From the NCBI GenBank assembly GCA_027531445.1, contig JAPZRK010000058.1, forward strand, positions 1 to 64,000: DNA of 64,000 bases, read 5' to 3'. The position numbers and the translations under genes were made by a program. This document shows, piece after piece, positions 35,746 to 45,168 of the stretch. Each line of letters starts with the position of its first letter. The first letter of the stretch is position 1. The notes beneath the pieces were generated by a model. The model was not told the origin of the DNA. It worked only from the letters and a program-made list of their open reading frames with translations, and searched no databases. Origin of the DNA: Leptospira sp. (GTDB lineage Bacteria; Spirochaetota; Leptospiria; Leptospirales; Leptospiraceae).

Positions 35746-36021
35746 CTATTTTACTGATTTTGATTCGAATTTTGGTGTGTAAAATGTAAGATCTATCATT
35801 GGTTTTTCTACATTGCAGATTTTTACATTTGCGGCAGTCGAACACGAGGCCGTTCCCGATATTTTGCATCCTTTTGCTTCACACGCCTTTCTGTCAGTTC
35901 CTCGACACTGTTGACAACCGTTGGAACTTCCACTTCCACATAACAAACAATCTTCGGCGAAAAGCGCAGGTGCAGCGAACATTGTTAATAAACTGAGCAA
36001 CATACTAATTCCAATCTTCAT
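35746..36021 (-). CDS. Small Cys-rich exported protein
   Basis: A 91-aa protein with a signal peptide (MKIGISMLLSLLTMFAAPAL, cleavage after FAEDC region) and eight cysteines in the mature part (CLLCGS, CQQC, CEAKGC, CSTAANVKIC). Good RBS (TTTAGGAG). A disulfide-rich or metal-binding periplasmic/secreted peptide is likely; no known family. Confidence 0.7.
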   Translation of the reverse strand: MKIGISMLLSLLTMFAAPALFAEDCLLCGSGSSNGCQQCRGTDRKACEAKGCKISGTASCSTAANVKICNVEKPMIDLTFYTPKFESKSVK

Positions 36022-36306
36022 ATAATCTCCTAAAGTGATCTTGTCACAATGTAAAGTATGAGTTGACTCCCATTTTTATGGAATGCTAGTGAAAAATGAA
36101 ACTCTGATTGGTATAACTAAATTTTTTCCGATCGATGTTCTCTATTTCAATTTATAATGATTCAAAGATTCAATAAAGAGTGTGCTCGAGAAAGCTTTCC
36201 CCCTCCAAAATCGAAAATGGAAGTGGATACAATGAATCCTCCTATCACTCGTTTGTAAGATTTTTTGTAAGCTATATCTGGGAATCTAACATATAAGTTC
36301 GATCTA

Positions 36307-37860
36307 TTACTTTCCCGCCTGAGGCTTGCTAACTTTCGGCCATAAAAGTTTATCTTCTCTTTGCTTTTTCTTCTCCAAAACATCTGAGAGTCGGTATTTC
36401 AGCACCATATCAATTCTGTCTCTGGCTATTGGTAAAATGAGACCGTGTGTATCTCTCAAATCACCGTCTTGCAATGCAAATAAGATCGACTCATATGCTT
36501 TTTGATTGAGAAAGTCATCCTCGGCAGTTTTGTTGATCTTAATCTTAGACCAATTTTGAATCGCCTCTCCAAGTAACGCATCATCACCCCTAAACATGCC
36601 TGCTTCCCACAAGATTCTACCTTTCTCAAAGTAAGCGTCATTTAATCTATATCCAGCAGGAGTGTTTGATATCAGGGTATCCATCATTTGCAATCGTTTG
36701 GTGGTATAGGCCAATTCTAAATCTTTTGCATTCAATATTTTCTTTTGTTTGAGGAGTGGTTTGTATTTTTCTACTACGCGGCGAAGAGTTTCAAAACGTA
36801 ATGTTTGCTTTTGTTCCGGCGTTGCCGCATTAAGAAGTGCAAGAGCTTTAAAATACTCATTCAATGCCCGAGCTTGGATATCATAAATATTTTCAAGAGT
36901 AAACAAAATCTCCGTTCCCACTTTAGTTCCTAAATTTTGGGATAACAGAGCCATCATCTGTTTCAAAAAATCTTCTTTGTTTAAATTTTCTTGGAAGTAA
37001 TCTATGATAAAATAACTTGGATCGCCACTGAAGTTATATGCTAATCTTTGTAAATTATCATAGTATAAATCTCTAACAAATGAAGATAAATCCCCTTTAT
37101 TGGGATCATAACCTGCATAGCGAGAAATAAACTCATCCAACTGCCTTTCTTTTTTAAGCTTTAGTGTTTGATCCAAGTATTGGCTTCTGGATGGTCGACC
37201 CATTTCTAAGGGAGTACGCGGAGGTTTTTCACCTTCGGTCGATAATTTCATTGTGATTGGAGGAGAATTCTCTGTTCCTTTTCTGAATTCTTCGATGATA
37301 CGATTCCGTTCTTTATGAACGGCTAGATTGTCCTCCGCCTCCTCTAGATCAACTTTAAAAGGATCACGAATGGTATACAATGTTGGGAATACATCCTTAA
37401 CAATGATATCCTCATATTCTCGGTTTCGTTTGATGTAGGAATCTGAAATACCTGAATTGGGATAAACATTATCAAATTCGTTTGAAAAATTCTTTCTAAG
37501 CTCAGAAGTTGATTCCAAATCTTGAACCAGTTTATCCCATGTACCTCCCTCATACTTGCTTTTGGCGAATCCATTCGACTTTCCGCTTTCACCATCTGCA
37601 TCTGAAAGGCCTTCCTCTCCTTCACCCTTTTTGCTAAAGACGTCACCGTTTTCGCCCGGTTTTCCAAATTCAAGACTGATCTCGCCTTCTCCAGTTTCTT
37701 CAGTCTCATAGATCCAAGGAGGACCACAAAACATTGTTTGATAAATGGAATCCGAATTATTAAAGGAATAAATCAAAAAAGACAAATGCAATACAATGGA
37801 TGTGTATGCAGCAATCCATAGACGGTAATGAAAAAAGTATTTAACGAGACTTCCAAACAT
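36307..37860 (-). CDS. Large membrane-anchored protein of unknown function
   Basis: About 517 aa from ATG 37860. One N-terminal transmembrane segment (about residues 12-33), an acidic Gly/Glu-rich stretch (about 50-100), then a long helical periplasmic region with TPR-like spacing (RLNDAYFEKGRILWEAGMFR) ending in a basic tail. I do not recognise the family. It overlaps the lnt gene by 20 nt and is last in the CarD-PIN/TRAM-Lnt series, so an envelope role is plausible. Confidence 0.7.
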   Translation of the reverse strand: MFGSLVKYFFHYRLWIAAYTSIVLHLSFLIYSFNNSDSIYQTMFCGPPWIYETEETGEGEISLEFGKPGENGDVFSKKGEGEEGLSDADGESGKSNGFAKSKYEGGTWDKLVQDLESTSELRKNFSNEFDNVYPNSGISDSYIKRNREYEDIIVKDVFPTLYTIRDPFKVDLEEAEDNLAVHKERNRIIEEFRKGTENSPPITMKLSTEGEKPPRTPLEMGRPSRSQYLDQTLKLKKERQLDEFISRYAGYDPNKGDLSSFVRDLYYDNLQRLAYNFSGDPSYFIIDYFQENLNKEDFLKQMMALLSQNLGTKVGTEILFTLENIYDIQARALNEYFKALALLNAATPEQKQTLRFETLRRVVEKYKPLLKQKKILNAKDLELAYTTKRLQMMDTLISNTPAGYRLNDAYFEKGRILWEAGMFRGDDALLGEAIQNWSKIKINKTAEDDFLNQKAYESILFALQDGDLRDTHGLILPIARDRIDMVLKYRLSDVLEKKKQREDKLLWPKVSKPQAGK

Positions 37861-39658
37861 AAAAACCAAAGTAGATACCGGAAAGAATCAAAAAACTCCA
37901 TGGTAGTAAATTTCCATATTCCCGGTAAAATGTCATCTCACCAGGTATAATATCCACAGTACCTTTTAGAAAAGCAGAGGATTCGATCGGTGTGAATTCG
38001 TTTTTTACGTTCCGGCCTAAATGATCCGTAAAAACAGATGTACCCGAATTGGTAGACCTTACTAACCACTTACGAAATTCGATAGCTCGCATTCGACCCA
38101 AGGTATGATGTTGATAGGACTCAACTGTATTCCCATACCATTTATCGTTCGTTACGTTTACAATAAAATCAGGATCCCCTTTGAATTTTCTTACAAATTC
38201 TGAAATGATCACCTCATAACAGATCAAGGGCAGGAAGGTGCCGTTGATTTCCTCATCTACTTTATGCGTTTTATAATAATCAGAAACAGCCGCCGGATAA
38301 AGATAATCCATATCCTTCCATCGGAGTGGATTGTTAGGTATCGACTGGGTTGTTGCAAGAGATTTTGATTTAGCATCCAAAGTGCTTGGTGATACCGTTT
38401 TAAAATACGGAATCAATTCCAAAGATTTTCCTGATGCAAATTTGCCAGTTTGACCACTCAATGCATACATCCATTCGAACGGCATGTATTCACCAAAGAT
38501 CAACAAAAATACCTTTTGGTAACTTGCTCTCCTTTCACCATTGGGATTGTAGAGTGCAGATGAATTGTAAGTCACAAGATTGCTTCGAGATTTGACTTCT
38601 CCTTCAAAGCCTACATCAAGTTCATTGAAATAAACATTGGCTCTATGTCTTAGAGCAAGTGCCTTCATAAAGGATTCAAATTTTTCCCAATAAATGCCTG
38701 CAAGACGTGTCGCTTCCGTATTGTTTGTGGAAAAAAATGGAACACCTGATTCTGGTAAAACGATGAGATCCAATCTCCCCGTTGTTCCACCTTCCATAGC
38801 TAAATCATCAATACGTTTCATTAGGGAATTAATTTCTTCCACAACACTCCGGCCATCCCGAAATTCCAAAGGCGCGTTAGGTTGAATAATCAAAACTTCG
38901 CGGCTCGCTTTCGGTTTTACCGCATCCCATTTATGGAACAAATAAAAGCCGTTGGCAATAAAAATCAAAAGAACGAACAGAACACTACATATTCCATATA
39001 TGGCTTTGCGATTTCTGAAAATTGTTACTCTGCGAACTTTGTTTGATTTAGTATGACGGAAATGTGAAATTAATTTTAAAAGTCTCTTTGGATTTCGAAA
39101 TTGAAATAGAAGATAAGAAAAAATAAAAAGTAGAACCGTCAAACCATATGCACTCGCATATTCTGCGTTTTGTGCCAAAATATTATTTTCAGCAACCACA
39201 CTTCCAAAGTACCATGGAAATACCTGCGGTGAAAAAAATTCTGCAAATAACATCGCTAAACCTGCAAGCCAAGGGAAAAACTTTTGAACCCGGACCGTTA
39301 GAAAAGAGAATAGAATCAAAAATAATGGAAATTTTAAATTTAAAAAAATAGCAGATAAAATAAAAATCGGGGTCGCAAGATACCAATCAAAGCCACCAAA
39401 CACAGTGACCATGTAATAAATCCAATAGAATGAAACAGCATAAAATGCAATGGCAAAACCAAAGCCATGCCAAATGAGTTGTTTCCATTTCCCTCGGTAT
39501 TTTTTTTCGATATAAAATAGCCCGAACGGTGCAACCCAGACAAAATAAGAAAGTGAAAGGGGCGCAAATGCTAGATGGGAAAAAACCGCCGTAAACAGAT
39601 AACAGAATATGGCGATCAAACCTTCTTTTGAATATAAAAAACGAAAGAGAGACTTCAT
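37841..39658 (-). CDS. lnt: Apolipoprotein N-acyltransferase
   Basis: A 605-aa inner-membrane enzyme that adds the third acyl chain to lipoproteins. About six to seven N-terminal transmembrane segments precede a periplasmic nitrilase-fold domain. The catalytic triad is visible: Glu in IVLPESGVPF, Lys in YQKVFLLIFGEYMPFEW, and Cys in LPLICYEVI. A last transmembrane segment closes the protein. Longer than the usual ~510 aa because of insertions. ATG 39658 is preferred over the in-frame GTG at 39664. Confidence 0.92.
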   Translation of the reverse strand: MKSLFRFLYSKEGLIAIFCYLFTAVFSHLAFAPLSLSYFVWVAPFGLFYIEKKYRGKWKQLIWHGFGFAIAFYAVSFYWIYYMVTVFGGFDWYLATPIFILSAIFLNLKFPLFLILFSFLTVRVQKFFPWLAGLAMLFAEFFSPQVFPWYFGSVVAENNILAQNAEYASAYGLTVLLFIFSYLLFQFRNPKRLLKLISHFRHTKSNKVRRVTIFRNRKAIYGICSVLFVLLIFIANGFYLFHKWDAVKPKASREVLIIQPNAPLEFRDGRSVVEEINSLMKRIDDLAMEGGTTGRLDLIVLPESGVPFFSTNNTEATRLAGIYWEKFESFMKALALRHRANVYFNELDVGFEGEVKSRSNLVTYNSSALYNPNGERRASYQKVFLLIFGEYMPFEWMYALSGQTGKFASGKSLELIPYFKTVSPSTLDAKSKSLATTQSIPNNPLRWKDMDYLYPAAVSDYYKTHKVDEEINGTFLPLICYEVIISEFVRKFKGDPDFIVNVTNDKWYGNTVESYQHHTLGRMRAIEFRKWLVRSTNSGTSVFTDHLGRNVKNEFTPIESSAFLKGTVDIIPGEMTFYREYGNLLPWSFLILSGIYFGFYVWKSR

Positions 39659-39683
39659 ACGCACATACTCTGACAGAAAATCG

Positions 39684-40721
39684 TTACGATTTGTTGTAGT
39701 TATTGTTACCGTTTTGTACTTTTGTGAAAATCATTTTGCCTGCGGCAGTTTGAATGATTGAAGTCACAACAACTCGAACTTCTTTGCTTACCAAATGACC
39801 GCCGTTTTCGATGACAACCATCGTACCATCTTCCAAATAACCGATCCCTTGGTTTTCGTCCTTTCCTTCTTTGATGACAGAAATCGGGAATTCTTCTCCG
39901 GGAAGTACGACTGGCTTTAACGCATTTGCAAGATTGTTTAAATTCAAAACTCTCACACCTTGTAACTCAGCCACCTTATTTAGGTTAAAGTCATTTGTTA
40001 CGACAGCGGCGCCTGTGTCCCGAGCCAGTTTTACGAGCTTTGCGTCCACTTCTCTTGTATCAGAGTAATCCGTGTAGGTGATCTTAACTTCAATGGATCC
40101 TTTTCTTTGGAGTTTGTTTAGCATTTCTAAACCTCTCCTTCCACGCGCCCTTTTGATTGGATCAGATGAATCTGAGATCAACTGGATTTCACGTAATACG
40201 AAGTTAGGAAGGATGAGTGGACCATCCAAAAAATGTGTGTCAGCTATATCCAATATACGTCCGTCGATCACAACAGAAGTATCTAAAATCTTTTCTCGGA
40301 TGTTGCTAGCTGGGGTTTCGATTCCAGGAAGTGAAAATGCAGAACCAGGGGCACCAGTTCCTCCACCAAAAATAGCGATCCCTGGTTTTTTCGAAAAGCT
40401 AACGCCTGTCCTGACTCCTGTGACGAAGAAAAGGAAAACGAGAACCATCCCAAAGGAACGATATCCGTATTCGGAAAGCAAGGAAGCAGGATACCCTGCG
40501 ATTGCAATTCCCAAAAGACCAAAGAGAGAGCCCAAAAGGACAACATCTGCTTTGATTTCTGGAAAAAGTTTTTTTTCACCAAATGCGAGTGCGATCGCAT
40601 AGAGAAAGACCAGTCCCGAAAGGGAAAGCGCAAGAATTAGATTCTGTGATTCCGAGTAGAGAAAGAAAAATGATGCCATACCGACTATGATTGAGCCGAC
40701 GGCTGCTAGGAGGTGTTTCAT
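39684..40721 (-). CDS. Membrane PIN/TRAM domain protein (YacL-like)
   Basis: A 345-aa protein. Four N-terminal hydrophobic segments (about residues 1-110), a PIN domain (about 145-265; acidic metal ligands in SVVIDGRILDIA and AVVTNDFNLNKVAEL) and a TRAM domain (about 270-335; GYLEDGTMVVIENGGHLVS). It has the architecture of Bacillus YacL-like putative ribonucleases. It lies 43 nt downstream of carD, the same arrangement as carD-yacL neighbours in other bacteria. Confidence 0.9.
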   Translation of the reverse strand: MKHLLAAVGSIIVGMASFFFLYSESQNLILALSLSGLVFLYAIALAFGEKKLFPEIKADVVLLGSLFGLLGIAIAGYPASLLSEYGYRSFGMVLVFLFFVTGVRTGVSFSKKPGIAIFGGGTGAPGSAFSLPGIETPASNIREKILDTSVVIDGRILDIADTHFLDGPLILPNFVLREIQLISDSSDPIKRARGRRGLEMLNKLQRKGSIEVKITYTDYSDTREVDAKLVKLARDTGAAVVTNDFNLNKVAELQGVRVLNLNNLANALKPVVLPGEEFPISVIKEGKDENQGIGYLEDGTMVVIENGGHLVSKEVRVVVTSIIQTAAGKMIFTKVQNGNNNYNKS

Positions 40722-40764
40722 GTCTCAAACCTTTTTAGCCAAAAATTTGAGGATATACGGAAGA

Positions 40765-41343
40765 CTATTCTAGATCAAGATCATCAACTTCTTTGGGTGG
40801 CGGAGGAGGAGCAAGGCCTTGAACCGAGGCGGCCAAAACATCAGATACAATGTTTCCGGCTTCTTCTTGAGGAACGCCTTTGCTGAGTGCAATCTCCATC
40901 TTTACTAAATTATATGCGCTCTCATAGAGCTTTCTCTCCATAATGGAGAGTTCTTTGCCATAGGCTCGTTTGTAAAGATTCCGACAGACATCTGCTACTT
41001 CAAAAATAGAACCAGATTTGATCTTGTTCATATTGTTTTGGTAGCGCACTTTCCAATCTTCTTCCGTGTCGATTTCATCCTTTTTCAGGAGAGTGAGAAC
41101 TTTTTTGATCTCTTTTTTATCAATAATCGACCGGATGCCAACATCAATCGCACGCTCAACTGGGATTGAGACCTTCATCTTAGAGCCTTGAATCTCCATG
41201 ATGTAACAGTCTTTTTTCTTTCCCAGAATCAGCTTTTTGCCGACTTCTGTGACTTCGCCTACACCATGGATGGGATAAACTACATAGTCTCCCACCTTGA
41301 ATTTAGGCCCTGTACCTTTTTCAGTTAATTTTTTTATAGCCAA
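40765..41343 (-). CDS. carD: CarD/CdnL-family RNA-polymerase-binding regulator
   Basis: A 192-aa protein. The N-terminal Tudor-like RNAP-interaction domain reads FKVGDYVVYPIHGVGEV and MKVSIPVERAIDVGIRSI; the C-terminal helical domain (EEDWKVRYQNNMNKIKSG, ELSIMERKLYESAYNLV) binds promoter DNA in CarD. It stabilises open complexes and supports rRNA transcription in other bacteria. A Pro-rich acidic tail (PPPPPKEVDDLDLE) is extra. Confidence 0.92.
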   Translation of the reverse strand: MAIKKLTEKGTGPKFKVGDYVVYPIHGVGEVTEVGKKLILGKKKDCYIMEIQGSKMKVSIPVERAIDVGIRSIIDKKEIKKVLTLLKKDEIDTEEDWKVRYQNNMNKIKSGSIFEVADVCRNLYKRAYGKELSIMERKLYESAYNLVKMEIALSKGVPQEEAGNIVSDVLAASVQGLAPPPPPKEVDDLDLE

Positions 41344-41426
41344 GTAAGTATAATAACTTCCGTAAATACTCTTGCCTTATTATATCCCAGAAATTCGCCT
41401 ATGTCAAGGCAATAGAGAAAAATAGT

Positions 41427-42053
41427 TTAGAATCGAATTGTTTTTACCATGGCATCTGCGGCATTCGGCAATTTAGAAGTAATTTTATCCAAGGCCTCGC
41501 GTGCATCTTCCATTCGATAGAAATAACCTGCATACAATTTGCCTGTGGAAGTCCTGAAAATGCGACCTTGTAAGCTCGGTTCCGCCATCATCATTTGTCT
41601 TCCAATTTGAACCGCTTCCTCTGGTGAAAAATTACCAATTTGAACCATGTAGTTGATCTGGTCGTTTTTTGGAGGAAACTTTAAGTGAGTGGGAAATGCA
41701 GTATTCTCTGACCCGAATGCATCTTGAGAAGGACGCGATTGGGGAGTGGACTCATCCGTCACATCACTGGAAGCAATCCGATCCACCTGATTTCTGTTCC
41801 CTTTACCTACATTGGCAAAGGACTTCTCTTGGTTGGATTGGAATCCTTTTTCTTTCTGATTCATCTGGATCCCAACCACCATTCCCGAAGTAAATAAAAG
41901 TATGGCTCCAATCAAAAGAAAAAAAGCCGATCTAGGTTTTTGAGATTCTCGATTCGAATGGTAGTGATGAAATGTATTGGATTCAGCTGGTTCGGAAGCT
42001 GGAGAATAACCAACAGAACCACGGAGTCTACGTGAATAATCTATATTTTGCAT
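41427..42053 (-). CDS. SPOR-domain membrane protein
   Basis: A 208-aa protein. A transmembrane segment at about residues 45-65 is followed by a low-complexity linker and a C-terminal SPOR domain (about 130-208: YMVQIGNFSPEEAVQIGRQM, FRTSTGKLYAGYFYRMEDAR, MVKTIRF). SPOR domains bind denuded septal peptidoglycan, so it probably acts in cell division. Standalone gene between carD and the oxidase operon terminator. Confidence 0.85.
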   Translation of the reverse strand: MQNIDYSRRLRGSVGYSPASEPAESNTFHHYHSNRESQKPRSAFFLLIGAILLFTSGMVVGIQMNQKEKGFQSNQEKSFANVGKGNRNQVDRIASSDVTDESTPQSRPSQDAFGSENTAFPTHLKFPPKNDQINYMVQIGNFSPEEAVQIGRQMMMAEPSLQGRIFRTSTGKLYAGYFYRMEDAREALDKITSKLPNAADAMVKTIRF

Positions 42054-42106
42054 GGACTTTCAGAATCTCTTTTCTTTAAAGATCGGCTTTTAAAGATGAA
42101 AATCCT

Positions 42107-42137
42107 AAAAAAAAACCCGCGCCTTTGCACGGGTTTT
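42107..42137 (-). terminator. Intrinsic terminator of the caa3 oxidase operon
   Basis: On the minus strand AAAACCCG pairs with CGGGTTTT and runs into nine consecutive T, 27 nt after the ctaF stop. A canonical rho-independent terminator. Confidence 0.85.
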
Positions 42138-42163
42138 CCGAAAGATCGTAAGATTTGTAGGTC

Positions 42164-42766
42164 TTAGAAATACTTTTCTGCGGTGAATCCAGCCACAGGC
42201 AAAATTCGAGTAAAGATGTCTGTCATTGTAAAAGCAAACAAAAGGGCTAAGAATGCAAATGCAGAAAGGAAAATCACTCGATTCAACATATTGTCATACT
42301 TTAAGTGCATGAAGTAGGCAAGGACAAAGAATGCCTTAATCGATGCAACTGCCATCGCAATCGCCATATTGAGTTTTCCCAAATCAACCTGTGCAACTGC
42401 TACTGTAATCACTGTCCCAATGAAGAGGATTCCAAGGATAATCGCATAAGTCGAAATAGGGATGATGTGGTGGTCGTGCTCTTCCTCTTCATCACCTTCT
42501 CCATCTTCCACCCACATGGATGCAGAAGCATGGTCTTCCTTGTGCTCTTCTTCACCTAACACAAATTTCAGCAACTTATTTTCTTTGTTATCTGATTTAA
42601 ATTTGTCGAAACGCTCAGTTTGGAAAAATTGTGAGAACCAGTTCACAATAAACCCTGCGATTGTAGCTGTGGCAATGCCTGGTGCGAAAATCCCAAAACC
42701 TAAAACTGGTGTAAAGACTGCTATGAGAGCAATCACATAAAGTCCGTAATTGATAACGTATTCCAT
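42164..42766 (-). CDS. ctaF: Cytochrome c oxidase subunit IV family protein
   Basis: A 200-aa protein with five hydrophobic segments: two at the N-terminus (YVINYGLYVIALIAVFTP) and three in the C-terminal part. Between them lies an acidic, His-rich loop (GDEEEEHDHHIIP). The C-terminal part is the usual small caa3 subunit IV (CtaF/CoxD); the N-terminal hairpin and acidic loop are extra. Last gene of the oxidase operon, 12 nt after ctaE. Confidence 0.85.
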   Translation of the reverse strand: MEYVINYGLYVIALIAVFTPVLGFGIFAPGIATATIAGFIVNWFSQFFQTERFDKFKSDNKENKLLKFVLGEEEHKEDHASASMWVEDGEGDEEEEHDHHIIPISTYAIILGILFIGTVITVAVAQVDLGKLNMAIAMAVASIKAFFVLAYFMHLKYDNMLNRVIFLSAFAFLALLFAFTMTDIFTRILPVAGFTAEKYF

Positions 42767-42778
42767 AGTTCTTTCCTT

Positions 42779-43552
42779 TTAACCGACCAAGTAGAGTAGC
42801 GGGAAGAGGTAAATCCATACAAGATCCACCACGTGCCAGAACAGACCTACTCCTTCCACGACTGTGTAATATTCTGGTCCGACTTTTTTACGCATGGTTT
42901 TGATCATAATCCAGAAAATCAGGATCATCCCTGCAAGTACGTGTACCCCGTGAAGGCCAGTCATCACAAAGTAAAAGCCGTAGAACATCTCCCATTTTGG
43001 TTGTGAGATGATAGCTTGTAGCTTTGTCTTTTCTTCTGCCGATACATGATTGGCTTCCATTGCTTTTGGATCTTTGAGAAGTGCTGCAATCTTTGTTTCG
43101 CAGGTTGCACGTTTGCCACCAGCGGCACAAGAAGGATCGACGAGTGAAAACTTACCAGGTATTGTGCCCACGTGAAATTTGTGAGTGTATTCAAAGTATT
43201 TGATCACCATGAATATACCTGCACAAGCAATCGTAAGCGCCAACATAATGGTAGCAATCTTATGAAGTCCGCGTTGGACATAACTGATAGCGGCGGCCAT
43301 AGTAAAAGAACTGATTAGTAGAACGACTGTGTTTACAGCACCCAACTTCCAATCGAGGGAATGTGAACCGTTCTTAAAGACAGTAGGATAAATGGAATGG
43401 TAGATCAAATATCCTACAAAAAGACCACCAAACATAAGGATTTCCGTGCATAGAAACAACCAGATCCCCTGCTTGGAAGAAGCGTACTGGTGTTCTGCAC
43501 TCTTAAAATGGTGCTCGTGGTGAAATTGACTTGAGGTACTAACGGAAGTCAT
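42779..43552 (-). CDS. ctaE: Cytochrome c oxidase subunit III
   Basis: A 257-aa inner-membrane protein with five predicted membrane helices, as in caa3-type subunit III. Motifs: WLFLCTEILMFGGLFVGYLI near the start, and YFVMTGLHGVHVLAGMI and GLFWHVVDLVWIYLFPLLYL at the end. A soluble insertion of about 65 aa with cysteines (SCAAGGKRATCETK) sits between helices 3 and 4. It overlaps ctaD by 14 nt. Confidence 0.92.
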   Translation of the reverse strand: MTSVSTSSQFHHEHHFKSAEHQYASSKQGIWLFLCTEILMFGGLFVGYLIYHSIYPTVFKNGSHSLDWKLGAVNTVVLLISSFTMAAAISYVQRGLHKIATIMLALTIACAGIFMVIKYFEYTHKFHVGTIPGKFSLVDPSCAAGGKRATCETKIAALLKDPKAMEANHVSAEEKTKLQAIISQPKWEMFYGFYFVMTGLHGVHVLAGMILIFWIMIKTMRKKVGPEYYTVVEGVGLFWHVVDLVWIYLFPLLYLVG

Positions 43553-45158
43553 ATGGGCCTGCAGTTACTTGTGGAGTTTCGAGAAAATTTTCGTGTGGAG
43601 GAGGAGAAGCAGTTTGCCATTCGAGTGTTTTTGCACCCCAAGGATTCGCAGACGCTTTCTCGCCAGCAATGATACCGTGTATTATGGTGATGAGACCGAC
43701 AACGAAACCGAGTCCGATCAACCAAGAACCTACTGTTGAAATTTGGTTTAGGTTTGTGTATTCAGGAAGATAGTCAAAGTAACGTCTTGGCATGCCCATG
43801 GCACCTAATACGAACTGTGGGAAGAATGTTACGTTGAATCCTGTGAAGATAAATACCCAAGAGATACGTCCGCCCAGATCAGAAGTCATCCTTCCGAACA
43901 TCTTTGGAAACCAGTAATATATACCACCCATAAGTGCCATAAGTGTTCCACCCACCATTACATAATGGAAGTGTGCGACTACGAAGTAAGTATCATGAAA
44001 GTGAACATCGATACCAGTAGAAGCAAGGAAAACCCCAGTCAAACCACCAATCGTGAACAAGAACATAAAACCAAGTGCGAAAAGCATCGGTGCTTCAAAG
44101 GAAACAGTACCCCGATACATCGTTGAAATCCAATTGAATAGCTTGATGGCAGTTGGAACTCCAACGAGCATAGTGATCACTGAAAAGAGAACACCAGCAA
44201 ATGTGGACTGACCAGAAACAAACATGTGGTGTCCCCATACTAAAAATGAAACGGCCGCGATCGCGACAGAAGAGTATGCGATAGCTCGGTAACCGAAGAT
44301 CGTTTTCTTTGAGAAGGCAGTAATAAGTTCAGAAATTACACCCATCGCTGGAAGGATCATAATGTAAACTGCCGGATGCGAGTAAAACCAAAAGAAGTGT
44401 TGGAAGAGAACTGGATCTCCACCGAGATCTGGATCAAAAATACCCACACCTAACGTTTTTTCTGCGGCTATCAGCAAAAGCGTAATCGCAAGTATCGGTG
44501 TCGCTAAAATCTGAATGATTGAGGTTGAATACAAAGCCCAAATCATAAGCGGAATCCTGTCCATCGTCATACCAGGTGCTCGCAACTTGTGAGTGGTTAC
44601 AATAAAGTTCAAACCAGTCAAGATGGATGAAAATCCCATCGTGAACGCACCCATTACAAGTAGAATGACTCCATTTCCCGTTTTCGCTGTTGAATACGGG
44701 GTGTAAAATGTCCAACCAGTATCCACTTGATTGAAATACATTGAGCCTGCCGCAAGAAGAGCACCAGCAACAAAAATGTAGTAAGAAGCCAAGTTTAACC
44801 TAGGGAAAGCAACGTCTTTCGCACCTAATTGGATAGGGAGAATGAAGTTCCCTAGGAAGGCTGGGATACCTGGAATGATGACCATAAATACCATGATGGC
44901 ACCATGGAACGTCATGAACTTATTGTATGTATCTGGATCTAGAAGTGGCGTAGAACCAAATTTTGCTAAATGCAAACGGATTCCGAGGGCGAAAAAGCCA
45001 CCAATGAGAAATAAGGTCGCGACAGTAGCAAAGTACATCAGACCAATTCGTTTGTGGTCTTTTGTCGTGAGCCAAGACCAAATCCCCGGACTATGATTCA
45101 GGTAATTGTCGCCATGGGCCGTGTGACCGTGAGCTGTTTGTGTGTGTGCTGAACTCAT
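43539..45158 (-). CDS. ctaD: Cytochrome c oxidase subunit I (A2-type heme-copper oxidase)
   Basis: The 539-aa catalytic subunit that reduces O2 to water and pumps protons. Visible: heme/CuB histidines in TFHGAIMVF, FYSHPAVYIMILPAMG, WGHHMFVSG and VAHFHYVMVGG. The motif reads YSHPAVY where A1-type oxidases have GHPEVY, so the D-channel glutamate is absent and the YSHP signature of A2-type (caa3, Thermus/Rhodothermus-like) enzymes is present. Twelve helices. Second-last before ctaE in the operon. Confidence 0.95.
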   Translation of the reverse strand: MSSAHTQTAHGHTAHGDNYLNHSPGIWSWLTTKDHKRIGLMYFATVATLFLIGGFFALGIRLHLAKFGSTPLLDPDTYNKFMTFHGAIMVFMVIIPGIPAFLGNFILPIQLGAKDVAFPRLNLASYYIFVAGALLAAGSMYFNQVDTGWTFYTPYSTAKTGNGVILLVMGAFTMGFSSILTGLNFIVTTHKLRAPGMTMDRIPLMIWALYSTSIIQILATPILAITLLLIAAEKTLGVGIFDPDLGGDPVLFQHFFWFYSHPAVYIMILPAMGVISELITAFSKKTIFGYRAIAYSSVAIAAVSFLVWGHHMFVSGQSTFAGVLFSVITMLVGVPTAIKLFNWISTMYRGTVSFEAPMLFALGFMFLFTIGGLTGVFLASTGIDVHFHDTYFVVAHFHYVMVGGTLMALMGGIYYWFPKMFGRMTSDLGGRISWVFIFTGFNVTFFPQFVLGAMGMPRRYFDYLPEYTNLNQISTVGSWLIGLGFVVGLITIIHGIIAGEKASANPWGAKTLEWQTASPPPHENFLETPQVTAGPYDFR

Positions 45159-45168
45159 CTTTTCTCCT

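Noticed and set aside
36022..36306. A gene in the gap between the Cys-rich gene and the 36307-37860 gene
   Set aside because: No open frame with an RBS and plausible composition was seen in either strand.
40078..40602. A 174-aa plus-strand frame opposite the PIN/TRAM gene
   Set aside because: It lies entirely antisense to a gene with clear domains and has no recognisable motif or RBS.
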